Assembly: GCA_002842855.1 (NCBI GenBank)
Contig: PHEE01000006.1
Span: 1-64,000, forward strand
Length of the DNA: 64,000 bases
From: Alphaproteobacteria bacterium HGW-Alphaproteobacteria-4
GTDB taxonomy: Bacteria; Pseudomonadota; Alphaproteobacteria; Rhodobacterales; Rhodobacteraceae
Reading direction: 5' to 3'
A model generated the notes under the pieces. That model was not told the DNA's origin. It did not search any database and saw nothing but the letters and a program-made list of their open reading frames with translations. Position numbers and translations under genes: made by a program. Below are positions 46,685 through 54,439 of this stretch, one piece after another. Within the stretch, counting starts at the first letter, position 1. Every line of letters starts with the position of its first letter.

Positions 46685-47251
46685 ATGCGCAGTTTTCTGG
46701 CACTTCCTTTGCCGCCCGGCGTGACCAGGCCGCTTGCTGCACTGGTCGCCGGCTTGCCCTTCGCGCGCCCGGTGCCACCCGAGAACATGCACCTGACGCT
46801 GGCCTTTCTGGGCGAGCGGCGCGAGGCCGAGGTTGTGGCAGCGCACGAGGCCATCGCCACCCTTGATGCCCAAGCCCTGCCGATCGCGCTCTGCGGGCTA
46901 GACGTGTTCGGCGGCAGACACCCCGCCGGCCTGCACATCGGCGTGGCCGACCCCGCCCCGCTTGTGGCGTTACACCGCCGGGTGCTGGCGCGGCTGAATG
47001 GCGCTGGAGTGATACTGCCGCGCGAACGCTACACCCCGCATGTCACGCTCTTGCGGTTTCGCGCGCCGTTGCCCGAGCCCGATACCGCGCGTCTGGTGCG
47101 GTTCATGGCCGAGCGTGGTGGCATCGCCCTGCCACCCTTCATTGCTACGCGAATGGTGCTGTTCCGCTCGTTCCTCGGCGCCGGGCCGCCGCGCTATGAC
47201 GAACTGGCGCACTACGACCTGCACAGCAGCGATTTCAATAATTCGGGATAA
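46685..47251 (+). CDS. thpR: RNA 2',3'-cyclic phosphodiesterase
   Basis: 188 aa, 2H-phosphodiesterase/LigT family. The two catalytic HxT motifs are HLTL (H36) and HVTL (H119). Hydrolyses 2',3'-cyclic phosphate RNA ends to 2'-phosphate. SD AGGAGCAAGAACCG precedes ATG at 46685. Its TAA stop ends at 47251, the first base of the left attachment repeat, so element insertion did not change its coding sequence. Confidence 0.92.
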   Translation: MRSFLALPLPPGVTRPLAALVAGLPFARPVPPENMHLTLAFLGERREAEVVAAHEAIATLDAQALPIALCGLDVFGGRHPAGLHIGVADPAPLVALHRRVLARLNGAGVILPRERYTPHVTLLRFRAPLPEPDTARLVRFMAERGGIALPPFIATRMVLFRSFLGAGPPRYDELAHYDLHSSDFNNSG

Positions 47252-47299
47252 TTGGTCGGAGCGAGAGGATTTGAACCTCCGACCCCCTGCTCCCGAAGC
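47251..47299. repeat. attL: 49-bp direct repeat of the tRNA-Pro 3' half
   Basis: Identical over 49 bp to 56412-56460. It covers the CCA end back to the anticodon arm, after which the two copies diverge (TAAGG here, AGGTG at the tRNA). It is a tRNA fragment only. Confidence 0.95.
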
Positions 47300-47415
47300 T
47301 AAGGCAAACGAACCCGACATAGCCCGACACTTCTGCATGTAGCTGTATTATTTAGCGAAATCAGTTGCTTGGCTCGACGGCATAGCCCTATGCAAATGGA
47401 GGCAGCACGACCGCT

Positions 47416-47437
47416 GCTGCTTACTATCTGCTTACTG
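47416..47437. repeat. Left arm-like integrase sites (two CTGCTTACT, 11 bp apart)
   Basis: CTGCTTACT at 47417-47425 and 47428-47436. The 22-bp block matches 56324-56345 at 20 positions, same orientation. It also lies just before the integrase start, so integrase may regulate itself. Confidence 0.7.
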
Positions 47438-47450
47438 AGGAGCCAAAGCC

Positions 47451-48779
47451 ATGCCCAACCCTGCCCGCCAGCACCCGCCGGTGAAGCTCACCAAGAGCTA
47501 CATCGACCGCATCAAGCCCGGTCCCAAGGACGAGTTCCACTGGGATGCCCAAGACAAGGGTTTCGGGGCCAAGATCAGCACCGCCGGGAAAGTCACCTTC
47601 ATCGTCCAAGGACGACTGACTCCGACTGGTGGTGCCATCCGCATCACCGTGGGGGCATACGGCATCTTCACGCCCGACGAAGCGCGTGAGGTTGCCCGCG
47701 AACACCTGCGGTCCATGCGCAAGGGGGTGGACCCGCGCAACGAGAAGCGGAAGGACGAGGCGCAGGCGATCACTCTGCGGCAGGTCGCGGACGCCTTCTT
47801 CGCGCGCCCGGGAATGCTCAAGGAGACCACGCGCGACGAGATGGACCGCCACCTGAAGACCGCCTTCCCCAAGTGGCAGAACCGCGCCATCGCCAGCATC
47901 ACCCCCGACGAGTGTCGCAAGCGCTTCGAGGAGATCGCCACCAAGGGGCTGCGCAAGAAGCCCGCCCCGGCACCGGGCAGCGCAGCGTCGGCGTTCGTTA
48001 TCCTGCGCACCCTGTTCAACTGGGCGAAGGACGAATACCAGACGCTCGACGGTGCCAAGATCATCGAGCGTAACCCGGTTGCGGTCCTGAAGAAGGAACT
48101 GGCGAACCACGCGAGCCGAGTTCGCACCCGCCATATTGACCGCCGCGACGTTGGCAAGTTCTGGCACGGGCTGACCACAGCTCGGCAGAACCCGGCTTTC
48201 AACGCTGACACCCGCGCCGGGCTGGACCTCGTGATGTTCTTGCTTCTGACCGGCGCCCGCAGGAACGAAGGTGCCGCCCTTGAATGGCGGAACGTCCATC
48301 TCAACGACGACGACCCGGCTGACAACTGGTGGTACATCGAGGCCCCGAAGAACGGGAACGCGGTGCATCTGCCGTTGTCGTCGCAGGCTGTGGCCATCCT
48401 GAAGCTGCGCAAGGCCGCCGATGACCGCGCCCCGGTCAGCAGCAAGTTCGTGTTCCCGAGCCGTGGCGTCCTAGGCCGCATCCGCGACACCCGTGCGCCG
48501 CTGGAACGGTTCGCCCCTACCATCGGCATGGAGCGGCTCAGCGCGCACGACCTGCGGCGCAGCTTCGTGACCCTCGGGGTCAAGGCCTGCCGCCTCGACA
48601 TCATGAAGCTGGAACTGCTGACGAACCACGTCCCGCAGGGTGTCACCGCCCGCCACTACCTTGAAACGAGTGACCTCCGGGACTATCACCCCGAGGTGCA
48701 GGCCATTGGCGACTTCGTTGAACTTGAAGCCGCCAAGGCCAGCGGGGCGAACGTGGTGGCGCTGGCGGATCGCGCGTAG
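47451..48779 (+). CDS. int: Tyrosine-type site-specific integrase
   Basis: 442 aa. N-terminal DUF4102-like arm-binding domain (KLTKSYIDRIKPGPKDEFHWDAQDKGFGAKI, core YIDRIKPGP), a SAM-like core-binding domain, then the catalytic domain: Arg in LLTGARRNEGAALEW (~270), H-x2-R in HDLRRSF (~365), and the nucleophile Tyr in TARHYLE (~402). Catalyses insertion into and excision from tRNA-Pro. GAGGAG is 9 bp before the ATG. Adjacent to attL. Confidence 0.95.
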   Translation: MPNPARQHPPVKLTKSYIDRIKPGPKDEFHWDAQDKGFGAKISTAGKVTFIVQGRLTPTGGAIRITVGAYGIFTPDEAREVAREHLRSMRKGVDPRNEKRKDEAQAITLRQVADAFFARPGMLKETTRDEMDRHLKTAFPKWQNRAIASITPDECRKRFEEIATKGLRKKPAPAPGSAASAFVILRTLFNWAKDEYQTLDGAKIIERNPVAVLKKELANHASRVRTRHIDRRDVGKFWHGLTTARQNPAFNADTRAGLDLVMFLLLTGARRNEGAALEWRNVHLNDDDPADNWWYIEAPKNGNAVHLPLSSQAVAILKLRKAADDRAPVSSKFVFPSRGVLGRIRDTRAPLERFAPTIGMERLSAHDLRRSFVTLGVKACRLDIMKLELLTNHVPQGVTARHYLETSDLRDYHPEVQAIGDFVELEAAKASGANVVALADRA

Positions 48780-48833
48780 CGCTCCCTGTGCTCGGGCAGC
48801 AGCCGGGGATTGGGGTTTGCCGCCCCTACCCCG

Positions 48834-48864
48834 GCGGCGCTGCGGGTTGCGGCTGTAGCGCCGC
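48834..48864. terminator. Hairpin between convergent int and zinc-finger gene
   Basis: GCGGCGCT and AGCGCCGC, 8-bp perfect arms with a 15-nt loop, between stops at 48779 (+) and 48866 (-). Likely shared transcript end. Confidence 0.5.
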
Positions 48865-48865
48865 G

Positions 48866-49114
48866 CTATGCGCTCGCTTCGCCCGCCAGCTTTGCCTTCC
48901 TCCTCTCCCGATATGCGCGCTGCCAGGCGCGAGTCTTATCTGGATTCGCCTTTTTGTAGCGCGTCTGATTCTCGGCGTCGCACACCACGCAAGGTCCGGT
49001 GCCGGCCACATAGCGTTCTGCGACGTGTCCATTCTTACACGGCACTCCGGTGAAGTAATTATGCAGGCCCCGGGCCTTGGCATCCGCTCGGCTGATTATT
49101 TCCATCGGTTCCAC
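48866..49114 (-). CDS. Small zinc-finger-like phage/island protein
   Basis: 82 aa. ISRADAKARGLHNYFTGVPC then K-N-G-H-VAERYVAGTGPCVVC, giving a C-x3-H...C-x2-C set of possible zinc ligands, followed by a strongly basic helix (KKANPDKTRAWQRAYRERRK). Similar short proteins occur in phages and islands, sometimes linked to endonuclease-VII/HNH zinc folds, but no HNH catalytic triad is seen. It is divergent from alpA across a 300-bp control region, a position often held by a repressor or Xis. Confidence 0.65.
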   Translation of the reverse strand: MEPMEIISRADAKARGLHNYFTGVPCKNGHVAERYVAGTGPCVVCDAENQTRYKKANPDKTRAWQRAYRERRKAKLAGEASA

Positions 49115-49162
49115 AATCCCTCTCAGTCAGGTTGATAGGGAGTAAGTGACTTATATCCATGT

Positions 49163-49343
49163 GCAAATTGTGGCCTTGATGGGGCAATTTGCGCTTGCCC
49201 GACGTATCCCGACGGTGCAACATACACCCGTCGCCAGCGATGGTGGCCGCGTCGAGCGGGACCGCAAGCCGCTACATGAGCCGGTGGAGTAAGGGCGCAG
49301 CCCCCAGGACCCGGACACCCCCCATAGGGAGTTCTTATGGGGG
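49163..49343. promoter_or_regulatory. Divergent control region with two inverted repeats
   Basis: Two operator-like inverted repeats lie between divergent genes. GCAAATTG (49163-49170) pairs with CAATTTGC (49185-49192) across 14 bp. CCCCCAT (49319-49325) pairs with ATGGGGG (49337-49343) across 11 bp. No gene was seen in 49115-49413. Confidence 0.45.
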
Positions 49344-49413
49344 CAGGTGACCACAGCTCAACCCTGCCTGACAGCCGCCAAGATGCTCGGCTAGGGCGAG
49401 CTGGAGGTCCGAT

Positions 49414-49707
49414 ATGACCCAACCCGACGAATTGCTCGACTCGCATGCTGCGGCGGCGCTGATCGGCATCAAGAAGACGACGCTGGAGACGTGGCGCGGC
49501 CTCGGCAAAGGCCCGCGCTTCATCAAGTACGGCAACACCCCGCGCTCGGGCGTTCGTTATCAACGCTCCGAGGTGCTCGCGTGGATCGCGCAACAGACGT
49601 TCCGCAGCACGAGCGCCTACACGGTGGCCGCGCAGCGCCCCGGTGCAATCCGTGGCCCGTGGGAGACCCCCAAACCCGCCAGCAGCGGTTCGGGGGCGGC
49701 ATCCTGA
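49414..49707 (+). CDS. AlpA-like helix-turn-helix regulator
   Basis: 97 aa. MerR-like HTH of the AlpA/HTH_17 type: LLDSHAAAALIGIKKTTLETWRGLGKGPRFIKYG (core AALIGIKKTTLETWR) and VRYQRSEVLAWIAQ. In P4-like elements AlpA turns on excision/integrase expression. Its stop overlaps a small ORF start (TGATG). Confidence 0.85.
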   Translation: MTQPDELLDSHAAAALIGIKKTTLETWRGLGKGPRFIKYGNTPRSGVRYQRSEVLAWIAQQTFRSTSAYTVAAQRPGAIRGPWETPKPASSGSGAAS

Positions 49708-49865
49708 TGGAAACTCTCCCGAACTTCAGCGCGGGCGCGCTTCGGCAAGCCTGTCATAAGCCTACGTCACGAAAACAGCCGGGCGCTGCGGACACCCGGC
49801 TGTCGATCATCGTTCCCAGCCACCAGCCTGATGCGAGAAAGGACTGGCGCGCATGGACACGGTAA
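49707..49865 (+). CDS. Small ORF bridging alpA and the PrimPol gene
   Basis: 52 aa (METLPNFSAGALRQACHK...). Its ATG overlaps the alpA stop and its end overlaps the next gene's start at 49853, so it may couple translation. It contains a 9-bp inverted repeat, ACAGCCGGG (49775-49783) with CCCGGCTGT (49795-49803), that could be a leader structure instead. No recognised family; may not be a real protein. Confidence 0.35.
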   Translation: METLPNFSAGALRQACHKPTSRKQPGAADTRLSIIVPSHQPDARKDWRAWTR

Positions 49866-51928
49866 CACAGGGCGGAATCGGTCCGCAAACGAGCGCTCAG
49901 TTCCCCACCTTCGCCGCAATGCAGGGTGTCAGGCGGTGGCTGATCGCAGACGCGAGCAAGGTGCCGCACTACGCCAACGGCACGAAGCGGCACGGCACGC
50001 TGGACACCGACGCCGACCGGGCGCAGCTCGTCACCTACGACGAGGCACGCGCCGCGCGTGATGCTCGCGGGCAAGGGTGGATGCTTGGCTTTGCCCTCGG
50101 ACCCGACGAGACCGGCGGGCACTGGCAGGGGGTGGACCTTGACGATGTGCGGCAGAACCAGCTTGCCGACCCGGCGAACGAGGTTCCCGGATACGTCGAG
50201 TTCAGCCCGAGCGGCGAGGGCGCGCACGCCATTGGCTACGGGCGAGCGTTCGCCACCCTGGGGTCCAACGGCAGCGGCATAGAGGCCTACGCTGCGGGCC
50301 GGTACTTCACCGTCACGGAACGCCCTATCCGCGACAGCGGGCCGGTGTGCCTCGCCAGCTATGTCGAGCAAGTGCTTGCGCCTCGACATGGTGCAGCGCG
50401 TGCGCCCAGCGCCGGGACGGTGGAGACGGTGCCCGTCGATGCCAAGACGGTGACGGAATTGCGCTCGGCGCTCATGCACATGCCCGCCGATGGATATGAC
50501 CTGTGGGTCAGCATGGGGCTGGCGCTGCGTGAGCTTGGCATGACCGGGCGCGGTTTGTGGATGGACTGGTCCGACACCTCGGAAAAGTTCGACCCGAAGC
50601 AGGCCGCCCGGAAATGGGAGACCTTCAAACCGACCGGCACGGGCTATCAGGCCGTGTTCTCTGAGGCGCAGCGGCAGGGCTGGGTGAACCCGGCGAGCGG
50701 TGCTGCCCAACTGGCAGTGCCGACCGTTCCGACCGTGCCTGTCGAGACCCCGGCGCAGATGCTCGCCCGTCTGAACGTGGACTGGACCGACGAGGAAGAG
50801 GACGAGGTGCCCGACATTGTGGAGGGGCTGGTTGCCGACGAGGACGTGACGCTGCTTGGAGGGCACGGTGGCGTCGGCAAGTCGTTCCTCGCCTTGCAGA
50901 TGGCGTGCGCTGTGGCGCTCGGTGAGACCGTGCTTGGCTGCGATACGCGGCAGGCGCGCGTGCTCTACTACTCAGCCGAGGACGGGCGGAAGCGGCTGAA
51001 GCGCCGCCTGCGCCGCGTCACCGATACCTTCGACTATGACCCGGAGGGCTTGCGGGGCAACCTGCTCGTGCTCGACGCCAGCGAGCTTGAACCGCTCTAC
51101 GGCGAGGAATTGCGGGACGTGGGCGCGTCGGGCAAGCCGCACCTGATGAAGCACCTCGGGGACACCGCCACGTTCCGCAACCTGCAAGCGATGGTCGAGA
51201 CCTTCGACCCCCAGCTTGTGATTGTCGATGGCGCGTCCGACACCTTCGACGGGAACGAGATCGCCCGCCGCGAGGTGCGCGGGTTCATCAAGCTCCTGCG
51301 GCAGGTGCACCCGACGCGGAAGGTTGGCGTTCTGCTGATGGTGCATATCGACCGAGCCAGCGCGCGGGGCTACTCGTCCAACGACGATGGCTATGCGGGC
51401 AACGCCCAGTGGCACAACTCGTGCCGTCGCCGGATGTATCTGCAACAGAAGGTCGAAAAGGACGATGAGGACGGTTCGGTCATCAGCGAGACCTTCCTGC
51501 TCCGGGTGATGAAGAACACTGATGGCAAGCCTGCGCCCGACATGGAGCTTGCGCGCGGGGAGTTCGGCCTATGGCAACAGGGCGTGCACCTCGGCGGCGC
51601 GCTGGCGGGTGAACCGCAACCCGACGAGCGCGAGGTGATCGCCAAGCTGATCGGCGAATATTACGAGCGCGGGCAGTTTGTCAGTGCCTCGCTGGCGCCG
51701 AATGCGCCGACCGGCGTGCACGCCAGCCTCAAGGGCGATTCCCGGTGGCCGCGAAAGCTGCGGAAGGCGAAGCAGACGAACGAGGTGCTGCGCGACATGG
51801 AGCGCGACGGCATCATCGCCAAGGAACCGTACCAGCGCCCGAACCGCACCCAAGCTGAGCGGTGGATGGTGATGCGCGACCCCAGCAAACCTTTTGTGCC
51901 GCCGGGGAAGGGGGCTGAAAATGAATAG
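49853..51928 (+). CDS. PrimPol-PriCT-RepA-type primase/helicase
   Basis: 691 aa. The N-terminal archaeo-eukaryotic primase-like domain shows D-x-D in WQGVDLDDV, the SPSGEGAHAIGYG motif and GIEAYAAGRYFTVT. A PriCT-2-like helical domain follows (ELRSALMHMPADGYDLWVSMGLAL, core LMHMPADGYDLWVSMG). Then a RecA-fold RepA/AAA_25 helicase: Walker A GGHGGVGKSFLALQ (~337), AEDGRKRLKRRL, Walker B QLVIVDGASD (~456), and LLMVHIDRAS. It combines primer synthesis and helicase functions for self-replication. The iteron-like array begins 3 bp after its stop. Confidence 0.88.
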   Translation: MDTVTQGGIGPQTSAQFPTFAAMQGVRRWLIADASKVPHYANGTKRHGTLDTDADRAQLVTYDEARAARDARGQGWMLGFALGPDETGGHWQGVDLDDVRQNQLADPANEVPGYVEFSPSGEGAHAIGYGRAFATLGSNGSGIEAYAAGRYFTVTERPIRDSGPVCLASYVEQVLAPRHGAARAPSAGTVETVPVDAKTVTELRSALMHMPADGYDLWVSMGLALRELGMTGRGLWMDWSDTSEKFDPKQAARKWETFKPTGTGYQAVFSEAQRQGWVNPASGAAQLAVPTVPTVPVETPAQMLARLNVDWTDEEEDEVPDIVEGLVADEDVTLLGGHGGVGKSFLALQMACAVALGETVLGCDTRQARVLYYSAEDGRKRLKRRLRRVTDTFDYDPEGLRGNLLVLDASELEPLYGEELRDVGASGKPHLMKHLGDTATFRNLQAMVETFDPQLVIVDGASDTFDGNEIARREVRGFIKLLRQVHPTRKVGVLLMVHIDRASARGYSSNDDGYAGNAQWHNSCRRRMYLQQKVEKDDEDGSVISETFLLRVMKNTDGKPAPDMELARGEFGLWQQGVHLGGALAGEPQPDEREVIAKLIGEYYERGQFVSASLAPNAPTGVHASLKGDSRWPRKLRKAKQTNEVLRDMERDGIIAKEPYQRPNRTQAERWMVMRDPSKPFVPPGKGAENE

Positions 51929-51931
51929 ACT

Positions 51932-52037
51932 GCACACAGTGCACACAGTGGCACACGGTACGCTTTGTGCCACCGCGTGCACACTGTGCCGATCCCCGGC
52001 ACACAGTGTGCGGGGGTATATAGGGGGGACACTGTGC
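51932..52037. repeat. Iteron-like GCACACAGTG array, candidate replication origin
   Basis: Direct copies GCACACAGTG at 51932-51941 and 51941-51950 and GCACACGGTA at 51951-51960. GCACACTGTG at 51979-51988, a 13-bp palindrome GCACACAGTGTGC at 51999-52011, and inverted CACTGTGC at 52030-52037 follow. At least six related units in 106 bp, just after the primase/helicase gene. A TATATAGG stretch lies at 52016-52023. No gene seen in 51929-52179. Confidence 0.75.
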
Positions 52038-52179
52038 AGTGCCGCTTGGTGCCGCCCCTTCAAGCCCTGCCCGACCCGCTTATGTCCTGTATGGGGCGCG
52101 TGCCGAGCAAGCGATTGGAATAGGTCGGGAAGCTGGTGTGGGTATCGCCGTCACATAGCCCATGCTCAGCCGGGGTCGG

Positions 52180-52524
52180 TCAGTTCAGGGTATTCATGCA
52201 GTCCAGCATGGCGTAGTCAGCGAAGTCCCCGATGGCCTGCTGCCGCTCCAGCTCCGAATTGCCGACCGGCCTTTCGTAAGCGTGCAATGTCAGGTCCTTC
52301 AGTGGTTCCCACGGAATCCCTTGTTCAGCCGAAATGCGTGATGCCACCTCCAGTGCCTTGGTGAGCGGCGCCCGTCTCTGACGTGCGCCCATGATGTGTT
52401 CAGCGAGATTCGCCATTAGCGAGCAGCCGTCCAAAAGCTCAGCCCGTGAAAGCGATTGAGCGGAGACAGGTGCGGACGCTGCGATTGCGATGACGGCCGC
52501 AACCAGGTGCTTTCGCATCATCAT
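52180..52524 (-). CDS. Small secreted protein of unknown function
   Basis: 114 aa. Starts MMMRKHLVAAVIAIAASAPVSAQS, a clear Sec signal peptide; GGAGTGGAGAT lies upstream, and any of the three ATGs (52524, 52521, 52518) is possible. The mature part is helical with two cysteines (DGCSLMANLAEHIMGARQ, AMLDCMNTLN). Overlaps the upstream gene's stop. Not recognised. Possible cargo acting in the periplasm. Confidence 0.65.
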   Translation of the reverse strand: MMMRKHLVAAVIAIAASAPVSAQSLSRAELLDGCSLMANLAEHIMGARQRRAPLTKALEVASRISAEQGIPWEPLKDLTLHAYERPVGNSELERQQAIGDFADYAMLDCMNTLN

Positions 52525-52745
52525 ATCTCCACTCCCTGAAACGGCTGGGCGTCCGGCGCGGGCTCGATCCTGGAAGTCAGGCCTGAGCCGTACCAGAAAA
52601 GCCGCCATGTATGAGGCACCTCGGGTTCGCCTTGGACATACCCCGTACCGACGTACACCGGATTGCCGGTAGCGTGGTCATCTCGTGAGAAGACCAACTC
52701 CCCCGGAACGCATATCGCCTTTCCTTTCCACTCACAGGTTCTCAT
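52521..52745 (-). CDS. Small hypothetical protein
   Basis: 74 aa (MRTCEWKGKAICVPGELVFSRDD...). Beta-rich with two Cys near the start and several aromatic residues (HTWRLFWYGSG). No signal or membrane helix. Its stop overlaps the start of the secreted-protein gene. Not recognised. Confidence 0.5.
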   Translation of the reverse strand: MRTCEWKGKAICVPGELVFSRDDHATGNPVYVGTGYVQGEPEVPHTWRLFWYGSGLTSRIEPAPDAQPFQGVEI

Positions 52746-52764
52746 CGCGTCGCCAACCTCCGGC

Positions 52765-53019
52765 TTATACGCTTGCCGCGTTGATCAGCAGGAGAACAAG
52801 GATCACCGCAATGGTGGCGAGCAGCGTCACGACCGGGGACGAGAACAGCGCGCCGATGTATAGCCAGGCAAGGACCAGACCAACGATCATGATAATGACC
52901 GCCATAACCCACCTGAAGATGTTTATGACCCACTCTGTCGCGGCGTTCAGAGCATGCTCAACGCGCGTCGCGGTTTCCTCTCTCTTCTTTTCGCGTGCTT
53001 CGTCAGTTGCCGTTGGCAT
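52765..53019 (-). CDS. Small two-helix membrane protein
   Basis: 84 aa from ATG at 53019, preceded by GGGAAGGGGGC. A charged amphipathic N-terminus (EAREKKREETATRVEHALN) is followed by two hydrophobic helices (VMAVIIMIVGLVLAWLYIGA and VVTLLATIAVILVLLLI). Hairpin membrane topology. No family recognised; immunity, exclusion or lysis-related roles are possible. 19 bp before the 74-aa gene. Confidence 0.6.
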   Translation of the reverse strand: MPTATDEAREKKREETATRVEHALNAATEWVINIFRWVMAVIIMIVGLVLAWLYIGALFSSPVVTLLATIAVILVLLLINAASV

Positions 53020-53193
53020 GTGATGCCCCCTTCCCGATTGAAAGATCAATCGTCTCATAGTTGACAATTATGGCGAGGACGGGGCAGCCCTTTGGGCGCG
53101 TAGCGCCGCGCACAACACCGGCCAAGCATTAGGGGCGCTATCCTCTGCGGCAGCGCCCCTTGATCGCGAGCGTAGTCCGGCCCCCAGCGAGCG

Positions 53194-53436
53194 CTAAGCG
53201 GTGACTACGCTGCGGCTCGCCTGTATAGCCGCGATCCGCGCCCGGAAGCTGGGGCTGGGGCAGGCAGGAGCGCGCTTGCGCTGCACCGCCACCAGTGCCC
53301 GCAGTCGCCCGGCGCGGGCATGGGCCAGGGTGACAGGTGCGGCAGGCGGGGCATCAACCCGCCAGTGGGACAGCAGAAGCAGAGGCAGAGGTGCGGGGCG
53401 GAGGCGGCGCGGCCTCACCGTGGTCATATCGAGCAT
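53194..53436 (-). CDS. Small basic hypothetical protein
   Basis: 80 aa from ATG at 53436 (MLDMTTVRPRR...), with GGGAG upstream. Rich in Arg, Ala, Pro; low complexity. Coding status is uncertain because high-GC DNA readily keeps such frames open. A 9-bp hairpin (AGGGGCGCT 53131-53139 with AGCGCCCCT 53152-53160) lies downstream. Confidence 0.35.
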   Translation of the reverse strand: MLDMTTVRPRRLRPAPLPLLLLSHWRVDAPPAAPVTLAHARAGRLRALVAVQRKRAPACPSPSFRARIAAIQASRSVVTA

Positions 53437-53672
53437 GTCAGTCACTCCCGTTGTGGTTGTGACAGCAATAGGTCTGGCAGGTCGCCCGAGCCGCGCAAGC
53501 GAATTGTGTTGCCATTGTGTTCTTTCGCCCCAGCACCTCGACCCACATATCCGCAATATGCTGGACGCTCGACCTAAGTAATTGTTTTCGTTGCGGACTT
53601 ATTGCGAGAACAGGTAGCGTCCTAGCCCATAGGGAGCCTCAACAGGGCCGCATCAGGACATCAGAGGACAAA

Positions 53673-54407
53673 ATGGCAGACGTTGATACGAGGATCACCC
53701 CGGCACTTCACCCGGACAACATCGCATCGCTGGACGGGTACAACGACAGCACCGCGCCGCTGGTGGCGGATGCCACCGAGGCACTGACAGCGGCCTATGG
53801 CTACCTCGGGTCGATCCATGACGTTCGTGCGGCGGCGTTTGCCGACCCGACGATGACGCCGGAAGCTGCGTTGCTGAAAGCGGATGACCACGCGCAAGCG
53901 AAGCTGGCGGGTGTCACCCGGAAGTTCGACGCCGCTGTTGCCCGGTTCGGCACGACCATCGCCAGCCTTGAGGCTGACCTGTCCGCAAGCGTGAAAGAGC
54001 AGGCCGGGCGCGCGGTGTCGGGCGAGGTCCGCGCCCTCATGCAGAAGTCCAACGACCGGGTGGGCTTGATGGAGAAGGCGCTGGCAGAGGGCGACGACGA
54101 GGTGCTGTCCGCCGTGCTGGGCGCGCCGCCCATGCTCTCGGGGCTGACGAAGGAAATCCACGCGGTCTTCCTGCGCAAGTACAACGAGCAGCGGAAGCCC
54201 GAGACGATGCAGCGGCTCCGTGCCCTGACCAGCGCCAAGACCTACCTCGAACAGCAAGGCGGGCTGGTGCTCAATGAAATGGTGAAGGCGGTTGGCGGGT
54301 TGCCCGTCATCGACGAGCGCACCGGCAAGGTGATCCGCGAGGATGGACCGCAGGCGATCCGCGCGAAGCGCGATGCCAGTGCGAAGGTCTACGCGAAGCA
54401 CGCCTGA
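53673..54407 (+). CDS. Hypothetical element protein, mostly helical
   Basis: 244 aa from ATG at 53673, with AGAGGACAAA upstream. Predominantly alpha-helical, Ala/Glu/Lys-rich, with long amphipathic stretches (ASLEADLSASVKEQAGRAVS, RVGLMEKALAEGDDEVLSAV), so a bundle or coiled-coil is likely. No family recognised. It is 32 bp before the coupled DUF5681 operon and likely co-transcribed. Might be a structural or packaging-interference protein of a satellite; this is a guess from context. Confidence 0.6.
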   Translation: MADVDTRITPALHPDNIASLDGYNDSTAPLVADATEALTAAYGYLGSIHDVRAAAFADPTMTPEAALLKADDHAQAKLAGVTRKFDAAVARFGTTIASLEADLSASVKEQAGRAVSGEVRALMQKSNDRVGLMEKALAEGDDEVLSAVLGAPPMLSGLTKEIHAVFLRKYNEQRKPETMQRLRALTSAKTYLEQQGGLVLNEMVKAVGGLPVIDERTGKVIREDGPQAIRAKRDASAKVYAKHA

Positions 54408-54439
54408 ACCCTGAACCGAGACTCTTGATGCAGGTGCCC

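Noticed and set aside
47253-47299. A second tRNA-Pro gene
   Set aside because: Only the 3' half is present (no D arm or 5' acceptor); it is the attL copy.
51932-52037. CRISPR-like array
   Set aside because: Units are ~10 bp, variably spaced and in both orientations, with no spacers of 25-40 bp.
51894-52364. Plus-strand ORF of 156 codons across the repeat array
   Set aside because: It runs through the repeats and antisense to the secreted-protein gene; no start signal or coding character.
53087-53193. Small RNA from the hairpin region between minus-strand element genes
   Set aside because: Only one 9-bp hairpin and no clear promoter; insufficient support.
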